From a virus, in the IMG/VR virus record IMGVR_UViG_3300005264_000058, positions 1 through 25,892 of that record: a stretch of DNA of 25,892 nucleotides; one strand, 5' to 3'. Position numbers and translations under genes: made by a program. Below, piece by piece: positions 12,079 through 19,164 of this stretch. The notes below the pieces were generated by a model. That model made no database searches. It saw nothing but the letters and a program-made list of their open reading frames with translations, and was not told where the DNA came from. How positions within the stretch are numbered: position 1 is the first letter of the stretch; every line of letters starts with the position of its first letter.

Positions 12079-13379
12079 GCAAAGTTCACAATAGAAATAA
12101 AAACGTTTATGAAGCTACAATGGAGCGAATAGAATACTTATTCTGTAATTTTGAAAGGATAGTTATTTCATTTTCGGGAGGCAAAGATAGCGGTGTGATG
12201 CTTGAATTAGTGTTAGAATACGCAATAAAAACTAATAACTTAAACAAAGTAGTTGTATATCATTTAGATTATGAGGCACAATACCAAATGACTACTGATT
12301 ATGTGCATCGGGTTTTTAATTCTTTGCCAGATGGAGTCCTTAAATTATGGTTTTGTTTGCCAGTAAAAGCACAATGTAGTACTTCAATGTTTCAGACATA
12401 TTGGGAGCCTTGGAAATTAGAAGATGAAAAAAAATGGTGTCGTGAACTTCCTCATGGTTGTTATCACGAAAGAAATTTTCCTTTTGATTTTAAATATAAT
12501 GTAAGTGATTATGAATTCAATCTTAATCTTGCTAAATCATTATCTAAAACAAAAAAAACAGCGTTTCTAATTGGAATAAGAACGCAAGAAAGCCTACACA
12601 GATACAAGGCTGTAACTAAACTTACTCATAAGAATGAATTTAAAAATAAAAATTTCACGACAAAAATTGCTAAGAATTGTATAAATGCTTATCCAATATA
12701 TGATTGGTTAGTAGATGATATTTGGGTTGCTAATGCAAAATTTGGGTATGATTATAATAAACTTTATGATTTAATGTATCAAGCAGGATTAACTCCTCAT
12801 CAAATGAGAGTTGCAAGCCCTTTTAATGATGCAGCAACTGAAAGTCTAAAACTTTACAAAACAATAGATCCGAATAATTGGGGCAAACTAATAGGTAGAG
12901 TTAATGGAGTGAATTTTACAGGACTTTACGGAGGAACAACCGCAATGGGTTGGAATACGATAACAAAGCCAAAACATTTTACTTGGAAACAATATATGTA
13001 TTTCCTTTTAGATACTCTTCCTGACGAAATAAAAGAAAATTATTTACGAAAACTAAAAACATCTTTCGCTTATTGGCTTGAAACTGGAGGAGCTTTGCCA
13101 GTTGATACAGTTAAAGAACTTGACAACAATTTAAAATTTGAAAACTTAGGAAAGCCAACAAATAAAAGGAATTATACAACAGAATATAATGTTATTAAAT
13201 TCAAGGATTATCTTGATGAAATTGATATTAAAAATCCAAACTTATTACCTACATATAAAAGAATGTGTATAGCAATAATGAAAAATGACACAAGTTGCAA
13301 AACGCTTGGTTTTGGGCAAACAAAAGCCGAATTGTCAAGACGAAAAAACGCAATAAACAAATACAAATCAATCTTATGA
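12075..13379 (+). CDS. PAPS reductase-like PP-loop protein, IbrA type
   Basis: A 434-residue protein with the PP-loop ATP-binding motif F-S-G-G-K-D-S at residues 33-39, characteristic of the PAPS reductase/adenylyl-transfer superfamily. Further family features are Y-H-L-D-Y-E-A (62-68), W-C-R-E-L-P (121-126) and L-I-G-I-R-T-Q-E-S (about 170), with a C-terminal domain like DUF3440 of IbrA. Together with the next gene (ParB-like, IbrB type) it forms the IbrA/IbrB pair; in E. coli the pair is named for regulating immunoglobulin-binding proteins, and the chemistry is unresolved. The superfamily also includes DndC of DNA phosphorothioation, so nucleic-acid modification is possible but unproven. 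No DndD, DndE or cysteine desulfurase is seen here. ATGA overlaps at both ends indicate coupled translation. Confidence 0.85.
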   Translation: MSKVHNRNKNVYEATMERIEYLFCNFERIVISFSGGKDSGVMLELVLEYAIKTNNLNKVVVYHLDYEAQYQMTTDYVHRVFNSLPDGVLKLWFCLPVKAQCSTSMFQTYWEPWKLEDEKKWCRELPHGCYHERNFPFDFKYNVSDYEFNLNLAKSLSKTKKTAFLIGIRTQESLHRYKAVTKLTHKNEFKNKNFTTKIAKNCINAYPIYDWLVDDIWVANAKFGYDYNKLYDLMYQAGLTPHQMRVASPFNDAATESLKLYKTIDPNNWGKLIGRVNGVNFTGLYGGTTAMGWNTITKPKHFTWKQYMYFLLDTLPDEIKENYLRKLKTSFAYWLETGGALPVDTVKELDNNLKFENLGKPTNKRNYTTEYNVIKFKDYLDEIDIKNPNLLPTYKRMCIAIMKNDTSCKTLGFGQTKAELSRRKNAINKYKSIL

Positions 13380-13885
13380 AAAGTCCAGTTTACAATGTAC
13401 AGGCTGTCCTTGTCGAAAAATTAAGGGCAAATAGCTATAATCCAAATTCTGTAGCTCCTCCCGAGATGAAATTACTTGAGAAGAGCATTGCAGAAGATGG
13501 TTTTACGATGCCAATTGTTTGTTACTATCTTGCTGATGAAGATATTTACGAAATTGTTGACGGGTTTCACCGTTATACAATTCTCAAAACTCGAAAATAT
13601 ATTTATGAAAGAGAAAATGGACTCGCTCCTGTTGTTGTTATCGAAAAAGATAAATCTAATAGAATGGCTTCAACGATTCGTCATAATCGTGCAAGAGGTT
13701 CGCATAGTATAGAATTAATGGTTAATATTGTAGCAGATTTAAAAAATTCAGGCATGAGTGATGCTTGGATAATGAAAAACATAGGAATGGACGCTGATGA
13801 ACTACTTAGACTAAAACAATTATCAGGATTAACAGAATTATTTAAAAACAAGGATTTCTCAGATAGTTGGGAACCACAAATATAA
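13376..13885 (+). CDS. ParB/sulfiredoxin-fold protein, IbrB type
   Basis: The start is ATG 13376, overlapping the IbrA-like stop by ATGA and giving 169 residues; a longer upstream frame only shadows the preceding gene. A ParB-N-like core is seen at about residues 11-108: L-R-A-N-S-Y-N-P-N, then V-D-G-F-H-R-Y at 61-67 (the G-x-H-R motif of the family) and H-N-R-A-R-G-S-H at 103-110. A C-terminal helical segment (W-I-M-K-N-I-G-M-D-A-D-E-L-L-R-L) resembles a helix-turn-helix. The G-x-H-R and R-A-R-G residues line the nucleotide or catalytic pocket in related proteins. It probably works with the IbrA-like protein on a nucleotide or DNA substrate (inference). Confidence 0.82.
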   Translation: MKSPVYNVQAVLVEKLRANSYNPNSVAPPEMKLLEKSIAEDGFTMPIVCYYLADEDIYEIVDGFHRYTILKTRKYIYERENGLAPVVVIEKDKSNRMASTIRHNRARGSHSIELMVNIVADLKNSGMSDAWIMKNIGMDADELLRLKQLSGLTELFKNKDFSDSWEPQI

Positions 13886-13897
13886 ATATATATATAT

Positions 13898-14242
13898 ATG
13901 TCAAAAAGACCAAAATTCATCATCGGAGACAATCCGATGATGAAAGAAAATTCAAGTTACATAACTCACATGGAAGATCCTGTGTTTTATGCAGAAGTTT
14001 ATGACCATGCAGATAAACAAGAACAGTCAGATTTTCACGATTATATTATCAAGTTTCAAGAGGAGCAAGGTATTAGTGTGGGAGTAGGAAGAGATAAAGA
14101 CTTTTATCAGCCTTTTACTTTGGCTTTCTTAGGTCAAGTCCCCGATAATCAGGAAATTGTTGATAAAATGGCAACAATAATGAAAGAGATGGCAGACTGG
14201 TATCAAGAACTAATAATATGGGAGGACAAACATTTTGAATGA
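13898..14242 (+). CDS. Unknown protein following the IbrA/IbrB-like pair
   Basis: A 114-residue acidic, globular protein (pattern F-H-D-Y-I-I-K-F-Q-E-E-Q-G-I-S-V-G-V-G-R-D-K-D-F-Y). No family is recognised. Its start ATG 13898 grows directly out of an alternating T-A tract (13886-13898) that forms the whole spacer to the IbrB-like gene. That tract gives an unstructured, AT-only leader and may vary in length by slippage. Its end overlaps the following helix-turn-helix gene by 8 bp. Confidence 0.55.
   Translation: MSKRPKFIIGDNPMMKENSSYITHMEDPVFYAEVYDHADKQEQSDFHDYIIKFQEEQGISVGVGRDKDFYQPFTLAFLGQVPDNQEIVDKMATIMKEMADWYQELIIWEDKHFE
14221..14237 (+). promoter_or_regulatory. Canonical Shine-Dalgarno supporting a TTG start
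   Basis: GGAGG at 14221-14225 lies 9 nt before the TTG at 14235. Canonical Shine-Dalgarno sites are absent before almost all other genes here. The ATG at 14239 is in a different frame, so this site decides for TTG as start of the next gene. Confidence 0.5.
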
Positions 14243-14459
14243 AGAAAAATACAGAGAAACCAGAAAACTACTGCTCGGCTATCTTGCAAATATTGCCAAA
14301 GGAAATAACATTTCCATCTCTGAAATATCTAAAAAAACAGGCTTTACAGAATCAAATATAAAACGACTTTTCGCAGGAAAATACAATCCTGACTTAGAAA
14401 TGTTTATTATACTCGTAGAAGCTATTGATGTCCAAATACAAATAACACCAAAACAATGA
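14235..14459 (+). CDS. Helix-turn-helix regulator, Xre/Cro-like
   Basis: A 74-residue protein starting at TTG 14235. Residues 27-48 (I-S-E-I-S-K-K-T-G-F-T-E-S-N-I-K-R-L-F-A) form a clear helix-turn-helix of the Xre/Cro kind, and F-I-I-L-V-E-A-I-D-V is the usual following helix. It covers only the DNA-binding domain plus a short N-terminal helix, so it probably binds as a dimer. It overlaps the next, also helix-turn-helix gene by ATGA. Candidate targets are the palindrome at 14755-14775 or the twin operators at 8131-8154 and 9145-9168; the sequence cannot assign them. Confidence 0.75.
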   Translation: MNEEKYRETRKLLLGYLANIAKGNNISISEISKKTGFTESNIKRLFAGKYNPDLEMFIILVEAIDVQIQITPKQ

Positions 14460-14674
14460 CAGAACAACAGAAATACAAATTAAATGATTTGATGAGAAAA
14501 ATCATCAAAGAAAAATACAAAAACAACCGCTCTGCATTTGCCAGAGCTGTTGGTGTGTCAAAACAAGCGGCACTCGCTTATTACTGGAACAAACGACAGC
14601 TTGGTTGGAGATTGTTCTATAAAATAATAGAAAAAACAGGATACAAATTTAAAATAGAAGTTTTCGAAAAATAA
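14456..14674 (+). CDS. Second small helix-turn-helix protein
   Basis: A 72-residue basic protein. R-S-A-F-A-R-A-V-G-V-S-K-Q-A-A-L-A-Y at about 25-42 is a helix-turn-helix with the small residues expected at the turn, and L-G-W-R-L-F-Y-K-I-I follows as the supporting helix. It is a Cro-sized protein. It ends the accessory cassette, 49 bp before a strong terminator, and is adjacent to the palindromic operator ahead of the portal operon. That position makes it a candidate regulator of late genes (inference). Confidence 0.7.
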   Translation: MTEQQKYKLNDLMRKIIKEKYKNNRSAFARAVGVSKQAALAYYWNKRQLGWRLFYKIIEKTGYKFKIEVFEK

Positions 14675-14722
14675 AAAACAATACAGAATTAGTTTAATCA
14701 GGTAAATATTGAGACACCCAAT

Positions 14723-14752
14723 AAAAACCACTATTCGTAGTGGTTTTTTTTT
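14723..14752 (+). terminator. Strong intrinsic terminator closing the accessory cassette
   Basis: ACCACTA (14727-14733), loop TTCG, and TAGTGGT (14738-14744) pair perfectly; preceding A and following T runs extend the stem by up to four pairs, and nine T in all run to 14752. A UUCG-type tetraloop adds stability. It separates early-type transcripts from the portal and tail operon. Confidence 0.9.
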
Positions 14753-14754
14753 GT

Positions 14755-14775
14755 TAATGGACAAAGTGTCCATTA
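14755..14775. promoter_or_regulatory. Perfect palindromic operator
   Basis: TAATGGACA (14755-14763) and TGTCCATTA (14767-14775) form nine-base arms around AAG. It starts 3 bp after the terminator T run and touches the probable -33 region of the next promoter, so a bound dimer would block it. No second copy was found in the window. Confidence 0.7.
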
Positions 14776-14802
14776 GATTCGTACTATTTAATTATATGTT
14801 TG
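14773..14802 (+). promoter_or_regulatory. Promoter of the portal/tail operon
   Basis: TATGTTTG at 14795-14802 matches the TAnnTTTG -7 box exactly. The -33 element is weak (TTAG at 14773-14776, 18 bp away, overlapping the operator by three bases), suggesting dependence on an activator or low basal activity. Transcription would start at about 14806-14808, at the ATG of the next gene. Confidence 0.55.
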
Positions 14803-14806
14803 TCTT

Positions 14807-15034
14807 ATGATTTATATATCAGAGGCAATCAATATTCTTAACAACGGTGAACCACACGACATTGAGTTTGTTAGCAAAACAAAAGGCAATGTTACGCAAC
14901 TCAATCAAGCAATAGTTCTTTCCTCTAATTATAAACGCCGAAAATTCAACATGAAGTCCACTATTTCTAAGCAAATACGCTGGGTTTATTATGTTTTAAT
15001 AATTTCAATAGACAAAGAGGAGGTATATTTATAA
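14807..15034 (+). CDS. Small conserved Bacteroidota protein at head of portal operon
   Basis: A 75-residue protein starting I-Y-I-S-E-A-I-N-I-L-N-N-G-E-P-H-D-I-E-F, which I recognise as a recurrent small protein motif (S-E-A-I-x-x-L-N-x-G-x-P-H-x-I-E-F) in Bacteroidota phages and transposons. Function is not known to me. The ATG lies 4 bp after the promoter -7 box, so its mRNA may have no leader. The only later in-frame Met (at 14951) would discard the conserved part. Its stop TAA shares one base with the portal start, and its last codons contain the portal Shine-Dalgarno site. Confidence 0.6.
   Translation: MIYISEAINILNNGEPHDIEFVSKTKGNVTQLNQAIVLSSNYKRRKFNMKSTISKQIRWVYYVLIISIDKEEVYL
15018..15023 (+). 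promoter_or_regulatory. Canonical Shine-Dalgarno of the portal gene
   Basis: AGGAGG lies 10 nt before ATG 15034 and inside the last codons of the preceding gene. Such sites are rare in this window, which otherwise follows the Bacteroidota pattern of A-rich leaders. Confidence 0.55.
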
Positions 15035-16377
15035 TGGAACAAATAATATTAAACGAAAGTGTTTTTGTCATAAAATCAAAAACAACAATATACGAAAAAG
15101 TAGAAGCTCCAATTAAGATAGAATCACCATCTTTAAAACGAGCAATAGTTCCGTGGGGAGAAGACAACGACTTCCCAAATCAAACAGTAGCATTAGTTGG
15201 GAAAAATCCAACAGGAAATTCTTCTATTGAATTTAAAATAGATGTTACTTATGGTTCTGGAGTCAAAGTCGGATATATACAAGATGAAATATTTAAAGAA
15301 TTTTCAAAAGAAGAGCTTGAAAAGAGAACTGATTTAAAACAAATAACTGATTTTTTTGAATACAACGATATTCAAGCTCAATATGCTGAATTAATATCAG
15401 ACCTGCACTGGTTTCATCACGGATACGTTGAGCTTATTCTTGACAAAGAACGAAAAAACATAGTTCTGTTTTCGTCCAAAGAAGCTACTTATTCTCGTCT
15501 CGAACAAGCTAATCCAAAAACAGGACAATTAGAACACCATGTATATTTTGCAAATTGGCCTGAAAATCCAAAAAGCGAAGATATTGATGTAACAAAATTA
15601 CTTAGCTACAAAGCTCCCAGCAGAGATTTAGAAATAAGAATGGGATTAGCCGAAAGTATTGACGGAATTACAAAAACAGAAACTGACAACAGATATATTA
15701 TACCTGTCCGATTAACTACTCCGGGCAAGCTTTATTATCCAAAACCTTATTATTTGTCCGCTATCGAAAGCGGTTGGATTGATTTTGCTAATGCAATACC
15801 TCAGTTCAAAAAAGCGTACATGAAAAACACAATGTCTATTAAATATATAATAGAGATTGATAAAGAATATTTTCCACGTATTTTTGCAGAAGAAGGAATA
15901 GAAACAAAAGAGGAACAAGCCGAACGTAAGCGAAAAGAGCTTACGAATATAAATACATTCTTAAAAGGAGCAGAAGCAGCAGGTAAATCTATGATTACCT
16001 ACTCAAAACGAACTCCTAACGGAGAAAAATCAATTCCAGAAATTCAAATAACTGTATTGAATGCAAAAATTGGAGGTGAGTTTCTTGAAGACAGTCAAGA
16101 GGCAGCTGCTAATATATTTAACGCATTCAGAGTACACCCAAGCATGATAGGAGTTATCCCAGGGAAAACTTCTTCTAATCTAAGCGGTTCAGACAAAAGA
16201 GAACTACTACGCATAGCTCAATCTATGCAGGGCAGAATAAGACACACAATATTAAAGCCTCTTTATGTTGTTAAAAAAATAAATAAATGGCCCGAAGATG
16301 TTGTTTTCGCAATATCAGATATTATTCTCACAACACTTGACACTAATGGTGAAACACAAAAAATAACAACTGTATGA
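15034..16377 (+). CDS. Portal protein
   Basis: A 447-residue protein of typical portal length. It begins with residues resembling portal N-termini (I-V-P-W-G-E-D-N-D-F-P-N at about 42-53), contains a middle region with the G-K-L-Y-Y-P-K-P-Y-Y motif (about 231-240) and ends with a helical crown-like region: H-P-S-M-I-G-V-I-P-G-K-T, then S-S-N-L-S-G-S-D-K-R-E-L. These agree with portal proteins of Bacteroides-type phages as I remember them. It forms the dodecameric DNA gate that binds the large terminase. Unusually the terminase is 7.5 kb upstream, beyond the accessory cassette. It is followed by an ATGA-coupled connector gene. Confidence 0.78.
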   Translation: MEQIILNESVFVIKSKTTIYEKVEAPIKIESPSLKRAIVPWGEDNDFPNQTVALVGKNPTGNSSIEFKIDVTYGSGVKVGYIQDEIFKEFSKEELEKRTDLKQITDFFEYNDIQAQYAELISDLHWFHHGYVELILDKERKNIVLFSSKEATYSRLEQANPKTGQLEHHVYFANWPENPKSEDIDVTKLLSYKAPSRDLEIRMGLAESIDGITKTETDNRYIIPVRLTTPGKLYYPKPYYLSAIESGWIDFANAIPQFKKAYMKNTMSIKYIIEIDKEYFPRIFAEEGIETKEEQAERKRKELTNINTFLKGAEAAGKSMITYSKRTPNGEKSIPEIQITVLNAKIGGEFLEDSQEAAANIFNAFRVHPSMIGVIPGKTSSNLSGSDKRELLRIAQSMQGRIRHTILKPLYVVKKINKWPEDVVFAISDIILTTLDTNGETQKITTV

Positions 16378-17255
16378 AACTAACTATTTTCAAATCAATA
16401 GCTGACGTAAAAGAATATATTACAGTTGATATTTCTTCTGACTATTCTGTCATTGCACCATACATAAATCAAGCTGAAAAGTATGTTCGTGATATTACTG
16501 GTGATGCGTTATTTGATTTGCTTATCACTTATGTTCAATCCAGTGGAACTGAACCAGAACTCGAAGCATTATTGCCTCATTGCCAATTACCTTTGGCTAA
16601 TTTCGGTTATTTACTCGGAGTTGCTAAGCTAAATGTAAATGTAGGCAATACTGGCATCACTGTAACATCAACTCAAAATCTAACTCCAGCTAACGAATGG
16701 AGGATAAAAGATTTGAAAGAAAGTTTAGAACTATCCGGGAATGATGCTCTCGAACAACTAATCAAATTCTTAGAGAATAACAAAGCTGACTATCCTACTT
16801 GGGAATCTTCTGATGCTTATTCATTTCAGCGTAATTTCTTTGTTGATAATGCTACTGATTTTTTTGAAACTATTTACAAAAAAATCACCCGAATGGAGTA
16901 TTTAATTATCCGTGAATATCTCGTTCTTGCAGAAGTTGACGTAAAAGAAGCTGTTTGCAAAGAATTATTCGATGAATTAAAAACACAAGTGCTTGCTGAC
17001 ACAGTAACCGCTGATAATGAAATACTTTTAACTTATATAAAACCTGCTGTATGTTATTTCTCATTAGGAAAATTGCATAAACAGGAAGGTTATTCTATTG
17101 AAAATAAAAAACTAATCAAACAACTTCGTGATTTTCTGGGTGCAAATGCCTCTGCAACGAAATATCCTTTATATTTCAACTCAGATTGTTACGAAGAAAT
17201 TATTTCATCAGAATTTAACAACGAAGAATCCGGCATATACTGCTTTGGATTATAA
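16374..17255 (+). CDS. Head-tail connector-like protein (DUF6712 type)
   Basis: A 293-residue protein that begins I-A-D-V-K-E-Y-I-T-V-D-I-S-S-D-Y and continues with Y-I-N-Q-A-E-K-Y-V-R-D-I-T-G-D-A-L. This layout matches the DUF6712 family of Bacteroides phage proteins, known by me only from gene context beside portal genes. The second half (about 150-293) repeats the same kind of helical build, suggesting an internal duplication of an adaptor fold. An adaptor or head-completion role is inferred from position after the portal. ATG 16374 overlaps the portal stop by ATGA. Confidence 0.6.
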   Translation: MKLTIFKSIADVKEYITVDISSDYSVIAPYINQAEKYVRDITGDALFDLLITYVQSSGTEPELEALLPHCQLPLANFGYLLGVAKLNVNVGNTGITVTSTQNLTPANEWRIKDLKESLELSGNDALEQLIKFLENNKADYPTWESSDAYSFQRNFFVDNATDFFETIYKKITRMEYLIIREYLVLAEVDVKEAVCKELFDELKTQVLADTVTADNEILLTYIKPAVCYFSLGKLHKQEGYSIENKKLIKQLRDFLGANASATKYPLYFNSDCYEEIISSEFNNEESGIYCFGL

Positions 17256-17267
17256 AAAAACATTTAT

Positions 17268-18005
17268 ATGAAAAAAATATTTATAGGTACAAAGAATTAC
17301 TCATTTCCATCAACGTGGAATGAGTTGACAAAAGAGCAGCTCTTATTTATTTCTAATTTGTTTTTGCAAAAACTAATTAAACAAGAAATGGTTGTTTTCC
17401 TAACTATCTATTTCTCTGGGTTACGTTTTGAAGAAATAAAAAGAATGAACCCGCTTATTTTTGAGCAATTAGAGCATCAATATAATTGGATTTGGAAAAA
17501 ACTAAGTCTAACAAAACAATTATTGCCAATTATTCGCCGAAAATTCAAAAAGTACTACGGACCCGAAGAAGGTTTCGCAAATATGAGCTACGAACAATTT
17601 ATAATCTTCTCCGAAACTTATTATCAAGCGTATATCGTAAATAAAGACGATGATAATCTAAATAAACTTATTGGAAGTCTTTATACGTCGAAAAAAAACA
17701 CATTCGATTCAGACGAGGTTAATATAATTGCGGATAAGCTGTCAAAAATAAGTCCAGAAGAGAAAATGGCAATTGTATTTTTCTACGAAGGAAATAGAAC
17801 TCTGATAGGAACTCGTTTTGAAAAACTAATGTCATCTGGTAAATCAAAAACATCAACAAATCATAATTACGATTTTTTACAAGTAATAGAACTAATTAAC
17901 AACGGAGATGTTAGCAAGAATAACGAAATAAAAAGAACGAATATCTATGAGATATTCACCCATTTAACTAATATAACTAACAAAAATGAACGATCAAATT
18001 CTTAA
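17268..18005 (+). CDS. Unknown helical protein in tail region
   Basis: A 245-residue, mostly helical protein. It opens with a short strand region (Y-S-F-P-S-T-W-N-E-L-T-K-E-Q-L-L-F-I), continues with Tyr/Phe-rich helices and ends in a Lys/Asn-rich tail. I recall similar proteins in the same place in Bacteroides-type phages but no function; a tail assembly role is possible. It starts 12 bp after the connector gene and overlaps the next gene by 20 bp. Confidence 0.5.
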   Translation: MKKIFIGTKNYSFPSTWNELTKEQLLFISNLFLQKLIKQEMVVFLTIYFSGLRFEEIKRMNPLIFEQLEHQYNWIWKKLSLTKQLLPIIRRKFKKYYGPEEGFANMSYEQFIIFSETYYQAYIVNKDDDNLNKLIGSLYTSKKNTFDSDEVNIIADKLSKISPEEKMAIVFFYEGNRTLIGTRFEKLMSSGKSKTSTNHNYDFLQVIELINNGDVSKNNEIKRTNIYEIFTHLTNITNKNERSNS

Positions 18006-18261
18006 CACACTAATAGGTAACAGTCCAACAATAGCAGCACTAATCTTTTTTATTTATTTTTTAATAAAAGATACAAAGCAGAAAGAGAAAGAAAGAGATA
18101 CAAAAGACAATCAGCAAAATATGATTGAAAAAGAGTTTCGAGACTATGTTATCAAACAGACGACAGAGCATCATAATATTTTGCTAAAAAACACCGAAGC
18201 GTTTGAGAAAATGATTTCGTTAATTGATAAAATAACATTAAAAAACACAAAAGATGTTTAA
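17986..18261 (+). CDS. Small single-span membrane protein, candidate holin
   Basis: A 91-residue protein with one hydrophobic segment at residues 14-28 (P-T-I-A-A-L-I-F-F-I-Y-F-L-I-K), then a highly charged helical tail. This build resembles BhlA/UviB-type holins (short N-terminus, one membrane span, charged coiled-coil tail). No endolysin is seen next to it in the window, which weakens the call. It could also be a membrane-associated tail or ejection factor. It overlaps both neighbours. Confidence 0.45.
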   Translation: MNDQILNTLIGNSPTIAALIFFIYFLIKDTKQKEKERDTKDNQQNMIEKEFRDYVIKQTTEHHNILLKNTEAFEKMISLIDKITLKNTKDV

Positions 18262-18748
18262 TGCTACGGAATATTTCAGACAAATAGCAACTCAAAACAA
18301 AGCTATTGCTCATAACGATGAAACAAATAAAGCGTTCTTTCGTGAGTTTAGTTCTGCAAAAGTATTATTTGATAATTCAGACTTTCTTGCTAAAATGAGA
18401 GATGCCTCAGATACTGTTCTTGTTTCTCAATTCAATGGTGAAATAAATTATGACCAAAGAATTGATTCAGGAAACAGAACAAACGTTGGTGCAATATTTT
18501 TGCTAAAAAGAGTTTCTGCAACTTATTATAATGCTATTGAAGATGCAAGAGTTGCATTGATTGCTATTTGGGAAGATATATATGCCAAAATGAAACACGA
18601 TATTGAAACAAATGTTATCTGCATGAGAAGTCCAGACGTACAGACTAATCCTGTAGGAATGATTGGTGATTCTTATTATGGAATTAGTGTATTTATCTCT
18701 TACGATGAATACGTAAACCACAGATACGATGCATCTAAATGGAATTAA
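18254..18748 (+). CDS. Tail/neck completion-like protein
   Basis: A 164-residue protein without a motif I recognise. It combines a helical N-terminus with a C-terminal beta-rich part (Y-Y-G-I-S-V-F-I-S-Y-D-E-Y). Located between the candidate holin and the neck-type protein and overlapping both (8 and 10 bp), it belongs to the tail operon. A role in neck or tail completion is inferred from position only. Confidence 0.5.
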   Translation: MFNATEYFRQIATQNKAIAHNDETNKAFFREFSSAKVLFDNSDFLAKMRDASDTVLVSQFNGEINYDQRIDSGNRTNVGAIFLLKRVSATYYNAIEDARVALIAIWEDIYAKMKHDIETNVICMRSPDVQTNPVGMIGDSYYGISVFISYDEYVNHRYDASKWN

Positions 18749-19164
18749 CAATTACAAATATACCTAAATCAGCACGTGTTGATTTAGAAAAATGGGCTAA
18801 ATATACTGTTGATAAATTTGAATTTGCAGTATCAAAATTCAAGTTAAAAGACTCTGGCAAGTTAATTAATTCATTTCAATATCAAGTCTCACAAGATGCC
18901 GATGGAAGCACTGCGATGATAAGTTTTGCTTTTGAGTATTATTTAAGAATGATTGATATGGGTGTTGGTTCTGGAACTACTTATGATGACAGAGATGATC
19001 AATATGCCAAAAATAGAGCATTCGGAAGAGGAGCTGGAACACGAAGACGAAAATATCCTGTTTATAACAAAATATTCTATTCGCAATTAATGAGATTAAA
19101 CGAATTATTGCAGAAATATTATAATAACACCGCATTAAATGTAATAACAAATGGCACAAGTTGA
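18739..19164 (+). CDS. HK97 gp10-like neck/tail protein
   Basis: A 141-residue protein. The pattern K-W-A-K-Y-T-V-D-K-F ... L-K-D-S-G-K-L-I-N-S-F-Q-Y-Q-V ... I-S-F-A-F-E-Y-Y-L-R-M-I-D-M-G-V-G resembles the gp10-type minor tail/neck family, in which a G-x-L-x-x-S-x stretch is followed by a strand and a Y-x-x-x-x-D/E-x-G segment. It also has a basic G-R-G-A-G-T-R-R-R-K segment at about 95-104. It precedes the tape measure, the usual place for this family, and overlaps it by 14 bp. Confidence 0.6.
   Translation: MELTITNIPKSARVDLEKWAKYTVDKFEFAVSKFKLKDSGKLINSFQYQVSQDADGSTAMISFAFEYYLRMIDMGVGSGTTYDDRDDQYAKNRAFGRGAGTRRRKYPVYNKIFYSQLMRLNELLQKYYNNTALNVITNGTS

Noticed and set aside
13295-13375. Upstream extension of the ParB-like reading frame
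   Set aside because: It overlaps the conserved end of the IbrA-like gene in another frame, and the ATGA-coupled ATG at 13376 gives the usual ParB-like start.
12075-13885. Dnd phosphorothioation system
   Set aside because: Only the PP-loop protein is shared with DndC; no DndB, DndD, DndE or cysteine desulfurase is present, and the partner is ParB-like as in IbrA/IbrB.
17986-18261. Frameshift extension of the gene at 17268
   Set aside because: It has its own ATG and a distinct membrane-span protein, and no slippery tract is present at the overlap.
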